DNA from: Candidatus Zixiibacteriota bacterium
GTDB lineage: Bacteria > Zixibacteria > MSB-5A5 > GN15 > JAAZOE01
Assembly: GCA_023138975.1 (NCBI GenBank)
Contig: JAGLON010000037.1
Coordinates: forward strand, 1 to 38,597
Direction: 5' to 3'
DNA length: 38,597 nt
Each line of letters opens with the position of its first letter. The first letter of the stretch is position 1. Of this stretch, positions 16,783-24,892 are shown one piece after another. A model generated the notes under the pieces. That model had not been told where the DNA came from. It ran no database searches and worked only from the letters and a program-made list of their open reading frames with translations. The translations under genes were made by a program, and so were the position numbers.

Positions 16783-17802
16783 ATGCGAACATTAATTAGT
16801 ATTATCCTCACTATGCTTATCACAGGAACATTTGTTATAGCCCAAGATAGAGAGGTCAAAAAGGAGACACTGGCTGGTCACACCTTGTACACAGTCTTGG
16901 AAAAAGGAGATATCCCAGCGGTCTATAATCCTGAGTTCTATACCGCCGAGGATGCTGATGAGTTTTACTTTGCCGATGAACCGCTGATGATTGTATCGAA
17001 AGATGGAGTATCTCACGCCTATTCTACATGGCATCTGGATCATCACGAAATCGTCAATGACCGGATCGAAAATATTTCGTTTGCGGCCACCTGGTGACCA
17101 CTCTGTTACACTGGCATCGTGTATGTCGCTCAAGTCGATAACAGAGAACTCACGTTTGAAGCCTCCGGGAAACTGTGGCAGGATGCCCTGGTCATGGAAG
17201 ATGACCAAACCGGATCCCTCTGGTCGCAGATTACAGGTGAATGTATTAAGGGTGAACTCTTGGGGAAGAAATTGACGCTCTACCCTTCGACGTTTTCTAC
17301 TTTTGAAAAATCAAAAGTCATGGGTAACGTATCTTACCTGAAAAAGCCGGAAAAGGGGGGCGATGCCTCTCGCTACCAAAAATATTTTGAGGATAATAAC
17401 CGTATCGGTGTCTTCGGAAGTGTGTTCTCAGATACTCTTCTCAATGCAAAAGACCAGATTATTGGCCTCCGTTCCGGGGAAGAGCAAATTGCGGTACCGA
17501 TTTCATCAGTACTCTGGCATAAGCCAGTGTTTTTATCATTTGCCGGGAAATCTCTTCTGATAATAGCCGATGGTATCGATAATTTTGCCTGTTTCGAGCT
17601 TCCGAAAAAGCAATTTGAAAACCCGAAAATTAAGACATTTGAAGGTTCTATGGTTATAACCGATAGTAATTCTTCCAGGCGGTTGGAATTTAGAGGAATT
17701 ACACCTGAAAATGGAACGGAACTAGTAACGTTCCCGGCCGTATCCGCATTCTGGTTTGCATGGAAGTCATTTTTTCCTTCGACCAGTGTATATCCGGACT
17801 GA
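16783..17802 (+). CDS. DUF3179 protein with in-frame TGA, candidate selenoprotein (UPLC)
   Basis: Read as one gene, 339 residues with codon 105 = TGA (17095-17097); the two halves are in the same frame. GGAGGAG stands before ATG 16783 and a signal peptide (MRTLISIILTMLITGTFVIA, 1-20) follows. DUF3179 hallmarks flank the TGA: GDIPAVYNPEF, HHEIVND (86-92), then [TGA]PLCYTGIVY, RELTFEASG, and TGSLWSQITGE. In the family this site reads CPLC, so TGA replaces the first Cys exactly; Cys108 remains. Downstream RNA forms a SECIS-like hairpin (separate entry). TGA is a true stop in this genome (the gene itself ends in TGA 17800-17802). The DUF3179 function is not established; an exported thiol/selenol redox role is inference. 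Alternatives: a Cys-to-TGA mutation or read error making a pseudogene. No sel genes are in the window. A weak TTGACT at 16700 may be part of its promoter. Confidence 0.75.
17095..17146 (+). promoter_or_regulatory. Candidate bacterial SECIS element with Sec UGA codon
   Basis: UGA at 17095-17097 is followed by C. CTCTGTTA (17101-17108) pairs perfectly with TAACAGAG (17139-17146), an 8-bp outer stem beginning three bases after the UGA. Inside, TGGCAT (17112-17117) pairs with ATGTCG (17123-17128) including G-U pairs, leaving apical loop CGTGT 20 bases from the UGA with G in second place. An alternative inner hairpin TACAC (17107-17111)/GTGTA (17119-17123) has loop TGGCATC with GG about 15-17 bases from the UGA. 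Bacterial SECIS elements need an apical loop with a G near its 5' side at about this distance. Pairing was done by eye, without energies. Confidence 0.6.
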
Positions 17803-17810
17803 TTTTTTTA

Positions 17811-17853
17811 AAAGAAAAACCGCGGCAAAAGTCAAAGACTTTACCGCGGCTTT
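17811..17853 (+). terminator. Intrinsic terminator after the DUF3179 gene
   Basis: CCGCGG (17820-17825) pairs with CCGCGG (17844-17849), and AAAGTC (17828-17833) with GACTTT (17837-17842), separated by a small internal mismatch and an AAA loop. An A-rich stretch precedes it and TTTCTT follows. Confidence 0.8.
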
Positions 17854-17938
17854 CTTCTGTCAAACCCTTCTCACTTACTTAGACGAGAAATGTTATAAAA
17901 GGTTGCCTTTGTTGTTTAAATAAATGGATTATTTCAAG

Positions 17939-17970
17939 AAAAAAGCCCCGTATTACAACGGGGCTTTTTT
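17939..17970. terminator. Bidirectional intrinsic terminator
   Basis: AAAAAAGCCCCGT and ACGGGGCTTTTTT form a near-perfect stem around a 6-base loop. It lies just past the stop of the minus-strand secreted protein, with a poly-T tract on either strand. Confidence 0.88.
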
Positions 17971-17987
17971 AACTGATACTTTAAAAC

Positions 17988-20555
17988 CTATTTTATAATA
18001 ACCAGCTTGCCGATTTGTTCTCCCATATCTGATTCTACTTGCCATAAATAAAGGCCGGTTACGACAGATTGAGTATTTCGGCTAATAACATCCCAGGCTT
18101 CATGCTGGCTGCCCGGCCCGCCATCGGGGTTGTCGTGTTCGATTTCTTTAATCAAATCGCCGTCAATAGAGAAGATTCGAATCGTGCACACTTTGGGGAG
18201 GTTGGCGAAGTTGATTTTGCGTGTTCTTTCGGCGGCTTTGGTTCTATCGCGGTTTTCGTAACCGGCGGCGGCATAACCGCCGTCAATACGATACGGATTG
18301 GGATATACGATGACACTCAATGCTTCGTTTTCTACTGTTTCTGAACCAGCTAAAGGATAATCCTCGATAGCATTGATTAGGGGAGAAGATTCCAAAGCTC
18401 CCAGGTCAACCTTTAAAGAACCAAAGTCAAAAGCAGTGACTGAGAAATGATACGGGATAGATGGCTGCAGATTCGTTATCTCATATTCGTACTCATAATA
18501 TCTGAGGAATCCTGCATCAGTTGTATCTGACAGGTCAGTTCTGGAAGCATTTGGATACACTTTATGAATTCCGTTTGGATCAGTTAGAGAAGATTGGTTC
18601 CAATCCTGCCTGGTGAAATAAACCAGCTTACCCGAACCAGGTTCTGTGAAATAATTAAACTCATCGGTGTAGACCAATGGATCAAAACTCGGTCCAAAAA
18701 GTGTTTGAAGGGAATCAAGGGGGAGCGGTGTTGTTGTTTGCTCCCAAATCAGTAAAATTGGGTTGAACTCAAATCTCTTGTAGTCTTCAAGATCATATGA
18801 TGTCATCAGTACAAAGTCAGACACCCTATCAGTTAGTGATGAGTAAACACGATATCCCTCAAAGTCCATATTGCCCGAAAATACATCGATGGCATTTTCT
18901 GAAAGCTGTCCGTTCCACCTGATTGTCATTGTGCCGAAGCCAGGAAAAACTTCTATTATTGGCGGGGGAGGAGGTGCTGCTCCGCGGAAATCAGGCACAC
19001 CATCACCAGCATAATATATCTTTTTACAGGTGGCTAAAAGAGTATCCCATAATAGCAGGTCCTCGGAATCTTCAGCAAAATAGGCAATGGAATCACCGTG
19101 TGGGCAGGACCAGTTATAGCGGCCGGAATCACCGTCTTCATTGGAATCGTAGCCCGGATTGTCAAATATCCAACTGGCCCAACGGGCGTTGTTGCCAATA
19201 TCTGTGAAATCAAGTTTATTATAGAAATCATCTGGTTGATAAGTATCAAAGTAATTGGCAAAGTCGTTTGGTCCGTCATGAAAATCTTCACCTGCAATAT
19301 ACGCGATTGTTACCGGCAGTGTATCTCCCGGCGAAATATCGAATGGGCCAAATGACAGTAGATAACGCGTATCATAACCGTTGGCAATGTCGGTGGCAAG
19401 AGCCTCTCTAGGTGGTGCAAGATAGCCTTCACTGCCGTGGCTCATCGCAGTATATAGCTGGTCATAGTCGAATTCGGGATGAGACATTACATAATACTTG
19501 TTTTTATCTCCGAGGGGAGTTCCAAGCGGCGGGCCAAAAGATCGGAACGGATCATCATCTGTTCCTGCCATGCGAGGAGCAAAATCGAGTGACACGGTGC
19601 CGTGTGATACCCACCAATTAAACGTATAGTTTAGATCTTCATTAGGTGAACGAACGACGCGTGTGCCGGTAACACTGGTTAATGACGTGAATGTCCAGCC
19701 GGGAGGACCGGCTGTGCCATCTGAAGGGTTGCCGTCATTATCCGCAATCCAGGCAATATTGACTGAGTCATCATCAAATCCATATCCGGGGAGCATCGGA
19801 ACTGTTCTCCGAAATCCGCAAATATCATCAGCATAACCTTCTGTCTCAGAACGATGGTAAACATCAGCGTCAATATATAGTGCTAAATATACCTGCTGGA
19901 GGGGATAAATGCCGATATTGGTTATCTTATAATCAAACAGAACAAAATCTTCTGCATAATCATAACTCCAGGCATAACTGCTTTGTTTAACCGCGACATT
20001 TAATGGAATATGGGGACGGTTATCGGTTGCGTCAACCTGCGGTTGTAAAGTATTGGTGTCGGTAAAAGTACAAATAAAGTCTTGTTCCGAAATCGCGTCA
20101 GGATGATACTCTTCAATACGTGATGCTATGTTTGAGCGGGATTCTATAATACCGCCCGGGGCCGGATCAGGAAGAAGTTCTTCAATTCCAAACCAGCCAT
20201 CGGAACCGGTTGAAACCAAGGTGTCGCGTCCAACAATACCGCCAATCCAAAGTGATCCGGTATATAAGTACTCCAACTCAGAGTTTATTGGGTATTCGGC
20301 ATCGGGGCACTCCTCACCATCACAAAAATAAGAAGCGTTACCTTTACCAAAATTACCATAATTGGTGATCAGTAAAGCCAGTTTTCCAATGTTGTGAACC
20401 CTAAAGTCCTGATTCGGAGCATCTGCATATGGTTTTAGGGAAACCGGATTACTGTTTTCATTGTACTCAAACTGATTTCTTGCGGTGACAACATTGGTAA
20501 AGCTAAATAAAAGGAGTAACGAAATAATTGCGGAGGTAACAACTTTGCTACGCAT
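17988..20555 (-). CDS. Large secreted protein with T9SS/FlgD-like C-terminal domain (paralogue 1)
   Basis: 855 residues from ATG 20555; the earlier in-frame GTG 20567 falls inside the ribosome-binding sequence AAGGTGGG. Signal peptide MRSKVVTSAIISLLLLFSFT ending near VVTA. The long N-terminal region shares blocks with the two other paralogues: VHNIGKLALLITNYG, LWIGGIVGRDTLVS, AISEQDF, KQSSYAWSYDYAEDF, TGTRVVRSPNEDL, EFDYDQL, and LSFGPFDISPGDTLP. A DSNEDGDSG acidic loop, PDFRGAAPPPPP, and a fibronectin-III-like stretch (RWNGQLSENAIDVFSGNMDF) follow. The last 105 residues (VYPNPYRIDGGYAAAGYENR to GEQIGKLVIIK) resemble type A T9SS sorting or FlgD-like Ig domains. A surface or secreted role is likely; the function of the N-terminal part is not known to me. 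A CxxxxxC pair in FCDGEEC is specific to this copy. Confidence 0.8.
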   Translation of the reverse strand: MRSKVVTSAIISLLLLFSFTNVVTARNQFEYNENSNPVSLKPYADAPNQDFRVHNIGKLALLITNYGNFGKGNASYFCDGEECPDAEYPINSELEYLYTGSLWIGGIVGRDTLVSTGSDGWFGIEELLPDPAPGGIIESRSNIASRIEEYHPDAISEQDFICTFTDTNTLQPQVDATDNRPHIPLNVAVKQSSYAWSYDYAEDFVLFDYKITNIGIYPLQQVYLALYIDADVYHRSETEGYADDICGFRRTVPMLPGYGFDDDSVNIAWIADNDGNPSDGTAGPPGWTFTSLTSVTGTRVVRSPNEDLNYTFNWWVSHGTVSLDFAPRMAGTDDDPFRSFGPPLGTPLGDKNKYYVMSHPEFDYDQLYTAMSHGSEGYLAPPREALATDIANGYDTRYLLSFGPFDISPGDTLPVTIAYIAGEDFHDGPNDFANYFDTYQPDDFYNKLDFTDIGNNARWASWIFDNPGYDSNEDGDSGRYNWSCPHGDSIAYFAEDSEDLLLWDTLLATCKKIYYAGDGVPDFRGAAPPPPPIIEVFPGFGTMTIRWNGQLSENAIDVFSGNMDFEGYRVYSSLTDRVSDFVLMTSYDLEDYKRFEFNPILLIWEQTTTPLPLDSLQTLFGPSFDPLVYTDEFNYFTEPGSGKLVYFTRQDWNQSSLTDPNGIHKVYPNASRTDLSDTTDAGFLRYYEYEYEITNLQPSIPYHFSVTAFDFGSLKVDLGALESSPLINAIEDYPLAGSETVENEALSVIVYPNPYRIDGGYAAAGYENRDRTKAAERTRKINFANLPKVCTIRIFSIDGDLIKEIEHDNPDGGPGSQHEAWDVISRNTQSVVTGLYLWQVESDMGEQIGKLVIIK

Positions 20556-20761
20556 TACATATCCCACCTTTACTAAATATCACTGTTCTCTTACCCAATA
20601 ACATTTTGCGTTCTACAAATTACAGTAGTCAGGCAATCTATTAAATGAGTCCAGCAAAATCAAGCCGAATTTTAACGATATTGCCATTAGAACTCTACTG
20701 CATACACCCAATTAGATACACTTGAGACGAAATTAAGCCCTGTTTTATCAAAATAATAAAA

Positions 20762-20785
20762 AAAGCCCTGCTTTCACAGGGCTTT
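20762..20785. terminator. Intrinsic terminator between the two tandem paralogues
   Basis: AAAGCCCTG (20762-20770), 6-base loop, CAGGGCTTT (20777-20785). It ends the transcript of the minus-strand gene that stops at 20812, showing that the two tandem copies are separate transcription units. Confidence 0.82.
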
Positions 20786-20811
20786 ATATATATCACTATT
20801 TTATGTAGTAG

Positions 20812-23379
20812 CTATTTCATAATTACTAATTTACCTATTTGTTCTCCCATATCGGATTCGACATGCCAGAGATAAATACCTGTTACAACAGACTGTGTGT
20901 TTCTGCTGATAACGTCCCATTCCTCTTGTTGCGAACCGGATCCGCCATTCGGATAATAGTGCTCAATCTCTTTTATTAAGTCACCATCTATTGAGAATAT
21001 ACGAATCGTGCAAATGTTAGGCAGATTGGCGAAGTTTATTTTACGAGTCCGTTCGGCCGATTTGGTTCTATCACGGTTTTCATATCCGGCAGCGGCATAC
21101 CCTCCGTCAATACGATACGGATTGGGGTAAACCATAACCTCTAAGGCATCGTTCTCTACCACTTCGGTACCGGGGAGCGGGAACTCTTCAACCGCATTTA
21201 CAAGCCTGGAAGATTCCAGGGCACCGAGTTCAACATTCAATGAACCGAAATCGAAAGCGGTTACAGAGAAGTGGTAGGGTATTGACGGCTGCAGGTTTTC
21301 TATTGCATATTCATATTCATAGTATCGCAACCAGCCTTCATCGGTTGTGTCAGAAGAATCAGTTTTTGATGCTAGTGGATAAACCTTATGGATTCTCCTT
21401 TGATCAGAAATATCAGACTCATTCCAATCCTGTTTATTGAAATAGAATATTCTACCGGCATTGTCGGTGAAATAATGCGTTTCATCAAAGTAATCCAACG
21501 GCTCAAATAGAGGACCGTATAGTGATTTGAGACTGTCCAGAGTAAACGGAGCGCTGGTCTGTTCCCAAGCGCGTAATATTGTATTGAATTCAAGACGCTT
21601 ATAGTCATCTAAATCGAAAGATGTCAGAAGTACAAAATCAGCATCGCGTTTTGTCAAAGACATATAGACCCGGTAACCCTCAAAATCTTTCATGCCCGAA
21701 AAAACATCAATCGCGTTTTCAGAGGCCTGGCCGTTCCACCTCAGCATTACTTTTCCAAAGTCTGGATAAACCTTCAAAGTCGGAGGAGGGGGGGGAGCCG
21801 CACCGCGGAAATCAGCAACGCCGTCACCCGCATAATACTTCTTTGTACAATCAGCCATAATTGAGTCATCAGGTGGACTGTCTTCAGGATAATACTCAAC
21901 TGAATCGACACCCTGACAAACCCAGTTATAACTGCCGGAGTCACCGTCGCCATCGGTATCATAACCGGGGTTATCATAAACCCAGCTGGCCCAGCGGGCA
22001 TTGGCACCAAAGTCATCAAAATCTAATTTGCCGTAAAAGGCGTTGGGGTCAAAAGCATCAAAGTAATCTTCAAAATCAGTCGGATTGTTGTGGAAATCAT
22101 CTCCGGCAATATATGCTATTGTTATCGGGAGAGTATCTCCGGGATCTACATCGAAAGGACCGAATGATAACAAGTATCGAGTGTCATAGCCGTCTGCAAA
22201 ATCAGTGGCCTGCGACGGTCTTGGCGGAGGTAAAAATCCATCGCTGGTGTGAGAGAGGGCGCAGAATAACTGATCATAATCAAATTCTTCGTGCGACATA
22301 ATATAGTATTTCGTCTTATCACCGGTTGGAGTACCGAGATGCGCTCCAAAAGGACGGAAAGGATCTTCATCAGTACCGGCTTTACGAGGACCAAAGTCAA
22401 GCGCGGCACTGCCATTAGAAATCCACCAGTTAAAACTTTGTTTCAAATCCTTATTAGGTGATCGTACCACGCGTGTGCCGGTAACTGCTACCGGTGATGT
22501 GAATGACCAAGCCAGGGACCCGCCACCATCGGCAGGATCTCCGTCATTGTCAGCGATCCAGGCAATGTTGACGGTATCCTTATCAAAACCATACCCGGCC
22601 GGCATTTTTACTGTGCGACGGAATCCGCAGATATCATCACCGGAACCATCCTGGCCGGTAACCGAAGTATGATGAACATCGGCGTCAACATAGAAAGCCA
22701 TATAGAGCTGACGAATCGGAAAGATGCCAATATTGGTAATCTTATAGTCAAAGAGAATGAAGTCCTCGGCGTAATCATAACTCCAAGCGTAACTGCTTTG
22801 TTTGATTGCAATATTCAGCGGTACATGCGGCCGGTTATCAGCTCCGTCAATTCCTGCTTCGGAGATATTGGTGTCGGTAAAGGTTGCAACATAATCCTGT
22901 TCTGATATAGCGTCCGATGAAAAATCAGGTCTTGAGGCAAGGCTGGAGCGGATAATAATACTCCCTGGCTCGCCTACATCAGGCTGTAGTTCAGGAGTGT
23001 TTTCCGCCCAACCATCATTACCGCCTGACACCAGTGTGTCGCGGCCAACGATAGCTCCAATCCATAACGCTCCGGTAAAAAGATAGCTTAAATCGGAGTT
23101 GATTGGATATTCGGCCGATGGAGCAATCTCACCATCTATTATAGCACCGGAAATATAGCCGGTTCCGAATACACCGTAATTAGTAATGGTCATGGCCAGT
23201 TTACCAATGTTATGAACCATCCATTGTCTATTGGGCGGGTCAGCCATCGGTTTTAAAGAGGTCTGCCCACCATCGTCCGCATTTGGATCATAAAGCGAAC
23301 GGGCAATGCTCATATCAGCGGATAAAAGGCAAATAGCGCTGATGAGTATAAAAGTGAAAACTAAAGATTTGACTCGCAT
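20812..23379 (-). CDS. Large secreted protein with T9SS/FlgD-like C-terminal domain (paralogue 2)
   Basis: 855 residues, the same length as paralogue 1, with which it is nearly collinear. ATG 23379 has CGAGGAG upstream and starts a signal peptide (MRVKSLVFTFILISAICLLS, cleavage near SIA). The shared blocks are all present, including NIGKLAMTITNYG, ALWIGAIVGRDTLVSGG, YAWSYDYAEDFILFDYKITN, RSPNKDLKQSFNWW and the acidic loop DTDGDGDSG, which looks like a calcium-binding DxDxDG loop. The C-terminal domain is almost identical to that of paralogue 1 (RIDGGYAAAGYENRDRTKSA). It lacks the FCDGEEC pair. Tandem duplication is the simplest origin. The conserved C-terminus suggests export by type IX secretion and surface attachment, but no T9SS component is present in this window to support that. 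Confidence 0.8.
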   Translation of the reverse strand: MRVKSLVFTFILISAICLLSADMSIARSLYDPNADDGGQTSLKPMADPPNRQWMVHNIGKLAMTITNYGVFGTGYISGAIIDGEIAPSAEYPINSDLSYLFTGALWIGAIVGRDTLVSGGNDGWAENTPELQPDVGEPGSIIIRSSLASRPDFSSDAISEQDYVATFTDTNISEAGIDGADNRPHVPLNIAIKQSSYAWSYDYAEDFILFDYKITNIGIFPIRQLYMAFYVDADVHHTSVTGQDGSGDDICGFRRTVKMPAGYGFDKDTVNIAWIADNDGDPADGGGSLAWSFTSPVAVTGTRVVRSPNKDLKQSFNWWISNGSAALDFGPRKAGTDEDPFRPFGAHLGTPTGDKTKYYIMSHEEFDYDQLFCALSHTSDGFLPPPRPSQATDFADGYDTRYLLSFGPFDVDPGDTLPITIAYIAGDDFHNNPTDFEDYFDAFDPNAFYGKLDFDDFGANARWASWVYDNPGYDTDGDGDSGSYNWVCQGVDSVEYYPEDSPPDDSIMADCTKKYYAGDGVADFRGAAPPPPPTLKVYPDFGKVMLRWNGQASENAIDVFSGMKDFEGYRVYMSLTKRDADFVLLTSFDLDDYKRLEFNTILRAWEQTSAPFTLDSLKSLYGPLFEPLDYFDETHYFTDNAGRIFYFNKQDWNESDISDQRRIHKVYPLASKTDSSDTTDEGWLRYYEYEYAIENLQPSIPYHFSVTAFDFGSLNVELGALESSRLVNAVEEFPLPGTEVVENDALEVMVYPNPYRIDGGYAAAGYENRDRTKSAERTRKINFANLPNICTIRIFSIDGDLIKEIEHYYPNGGSGSQQEEWDVISRNTQSVVTGIYLWHVESDMGEQIGKLVIMK

Positions 23380-23407
23380 GCTTCTCCTCGTTTCCCACCA
23401 AAAAAAT

Positions 23408-23469
23408 TGATCACTTTTTTAAGATTTACAAAATCGCAATACCCTCGCCCAAAAGACGATGAGTGATCA
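23408..23469. repeat. Inverted 8-mers TGATCACT/AGTGATCA in divergent promoter region
   Basis: TGATCACT (23408-23415) and its exact reverse complement AGTGATCA (23462-23469), each containing the palindrome TGATCA, lie 46 bases apart between the divergently transcribed paralogue 2 and MFS genes. They could be a pair of operator sites for a dimeric regulator or a long-looped hairpin. No regulator gene is adjacent. Confidence 0.4.
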
Positions 23470-23638
23470 GGATTTGTCAAATCAAGCCTTGAAGATAATT
23501 AATGAAAATCTATCAGGCAAGAGACAATCGTATCTTTTTTAACTTTTTGAAAAAAGTGCTAACCTCCCGAAAATAATATCAGTTTATTAAGGAATGACAT
23601 CTATGACTTTTTTTTGGCCGAACAAAGCGGAATAAGCC

Positions 23639-24892
23639 ATGAATATTTCACTCGATCAATTTCGCGGGTTTGACAAGCGAATTTATATCCTTGGATTGGG
23701 CTGGCTGATTACAGCCGCCGGTTTCGCCATGGTTATTCCATTCATATCGCTTTATTTCTATCAGGAAATGAATATGACTATGACGGCCATAGGGATGTTT
23801 TTTGGCTTTACCGCTATCTTACGCGCTATCCCACAGCCATTTGCCGGATGGCTCTCAGACAAAATAGGTCGCGTTCCGATAATGGGCTGGTCTCAGGTTC
23901 TGCGCTCCTTTACCTTTGTCGGTGTGGCAATTGCAATGTTATACGATTTAGGCTTTATCGTTATCGCTGCCATTATCAGCTTAAATTATATCTTTGGTTC
24001 GGTATTACACCCGACAGCAAACGCTATGGTTGCGGATTTAGTAGAAAAAGAAAAACGCTTATCGGCCTATGCGTTTCTTCGCATTTCTGGAAATCTTGGC
24101 TGGGCCATAGGTCCTGCCATGGGTGGTTTTATAGCTCATGTTTCATATCCCGCGCTTTTTTTCATTTCCGGAATCATGGCTTTTATATCGGGTCTGTTCT
24201 TTCTGTTTGCCTTGAAAGATGTAGAAAAAACACACGAACCGGAAAATGATCTAAAGCCAAAGGAACCGGCGTTTAATATTAAGGTGTATTTGCCTTTATT
24301 AAAATACTGTGTAATTTCGTTTGTCCTTTTTCTGGCGGTGGCTCAATTTATTGCAACTCTATCTGTCTATTCCACTGAAGTTGTCGGTATCTCTAAAACC
24401 CAATTGGGCTGGCTCTATGCGATTAACGGCCTTATGGTTGTCGTTTTGCAGTTCTTCATTTCCTCATTGTTTAGAAAATTAAAACTAACAAATCAGTTGG
24501 CAATCGGCGCGGTTATCTATTCCTTCGGATATCTCCTGATGGTATTCGCCGGACAATTCTGGTTTTTAATTCTATTTATGGTTATAATCACTGTGGCAGA
24601 AATGATTGTTTCGCCTCCTTCAGTTACACTTGTTGCGAATCTTTCACCCAAGGGCCAATATGGCAAGTATATGGGCGTGTTCGGTATGTTTCAAATGGCC
24701 GGGTGGTCTCTAGGTCCGACCTTGGGCGGTATCCTGATGGATTTATTCTCATATAACACTTCGCATATGTGGTATGTGATTTCCCTGATGGCACTGGTTA
24801 CGGTCTTTCTATTTCTGAATTATGGACGCAATATCTCGAGTGATGTAAATAGCGCCAGCAAACTCGGAGTCTCTGGTGGGAAAAACAGCTGA
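23639..24892 (+). CDS. MFS transporter
   Basis: 417 residues with about twelve hydrophobic helices in two halves. The loop between helices 2 and 3 carries the MFS motif A variant GWLSDKIGRVPIMGW; a long polar loop (KDVEKTHEPENDLKPKEP) separates the halves. The organisation resembles bacterial drug or metabolite antiporters, but the substrate cannot be inferred. GCGGAA precedes ATG 23639. The next gene, a glycosyltransferase-like protein, starts 17 bases before this stop, which suggests coupled translation and perhaps a shared process such as glycolipid handling. Confidence 0.87.
   Translation: MNISLDQFRGFDKRIYILGLGWLITAAGFAMVIPFISLYFYQEMNMTMTAIGMFFGFTAILRAIPQPFAGWLSDKIGRVPIMGWSQVLRSFTFVGVAIAMLYDLGFIVIAAIISLNYIFGSVLHPTANAMVADLVEKEKRLSAYAFLRISGNLGWAIGPAMGGFIAHVSYPALFFISGIMAFISGLFFLFALKDVEKTHEPENDLKPKEPAFNIKVYLPLLKYCVISFVLFLAVAQFIATLSVYSTEVVGISKTQLGWLYAINGLMVVVLQFFISSLFRKLKLTNQLAIGAVIYSFGYLLMVFAGQFWFLILFMVIITVAEMIVSPPSVTLVANLSPKGQYGKYMGVFGMFQMAGWSLGPTLGGILMDLFSYNTSHMWYVISLMALVTVFLFLNYGRNISSDVNSASKLGVSGGKNS

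Noticed and set aside
17095..17097. TGA reassigned to Trp or Gly genome-wide
   Set aside because: TGA ends the MFS-glycosyltransferase pair (24890 and 26046) and this DUF3179 gene itself (17800) at sensible places, and no other long gene in the window has an internal TGA.
17119..17802. A separate gene starting at GTG 17119 downstream of the in-frame TGA
   Set aside because: It would start inside the conserved DUF3179 core just after PLC, has no ribosome-binding site or signal peptide, and the sequence before it is in the same frame and continues the family motif.
20556..20567. GTG 20567 as the start of paralogue 1
   Set aside because: The GTG is part of the AAGGTGGG ribosome-binding sequence for ATG 20555, and starting at the ATG makes the protein collinear in length with paralogue 2.
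21621..22301. Frames opposite paralogue 2
   Set aside because: These antisense frames come from the codon pattern of the real minus-strand gene and have no start signals or recognisable domains.
20640..23500. Shared AAATCAAGCC decamer upstream of paralogues 1 and 2 (near 20654 and 23478) as a common operator
   Set aside because: The match is only ten bases with differing flanks, is absent upstream of paralogue 3, and may be leftover homology from the duplication.
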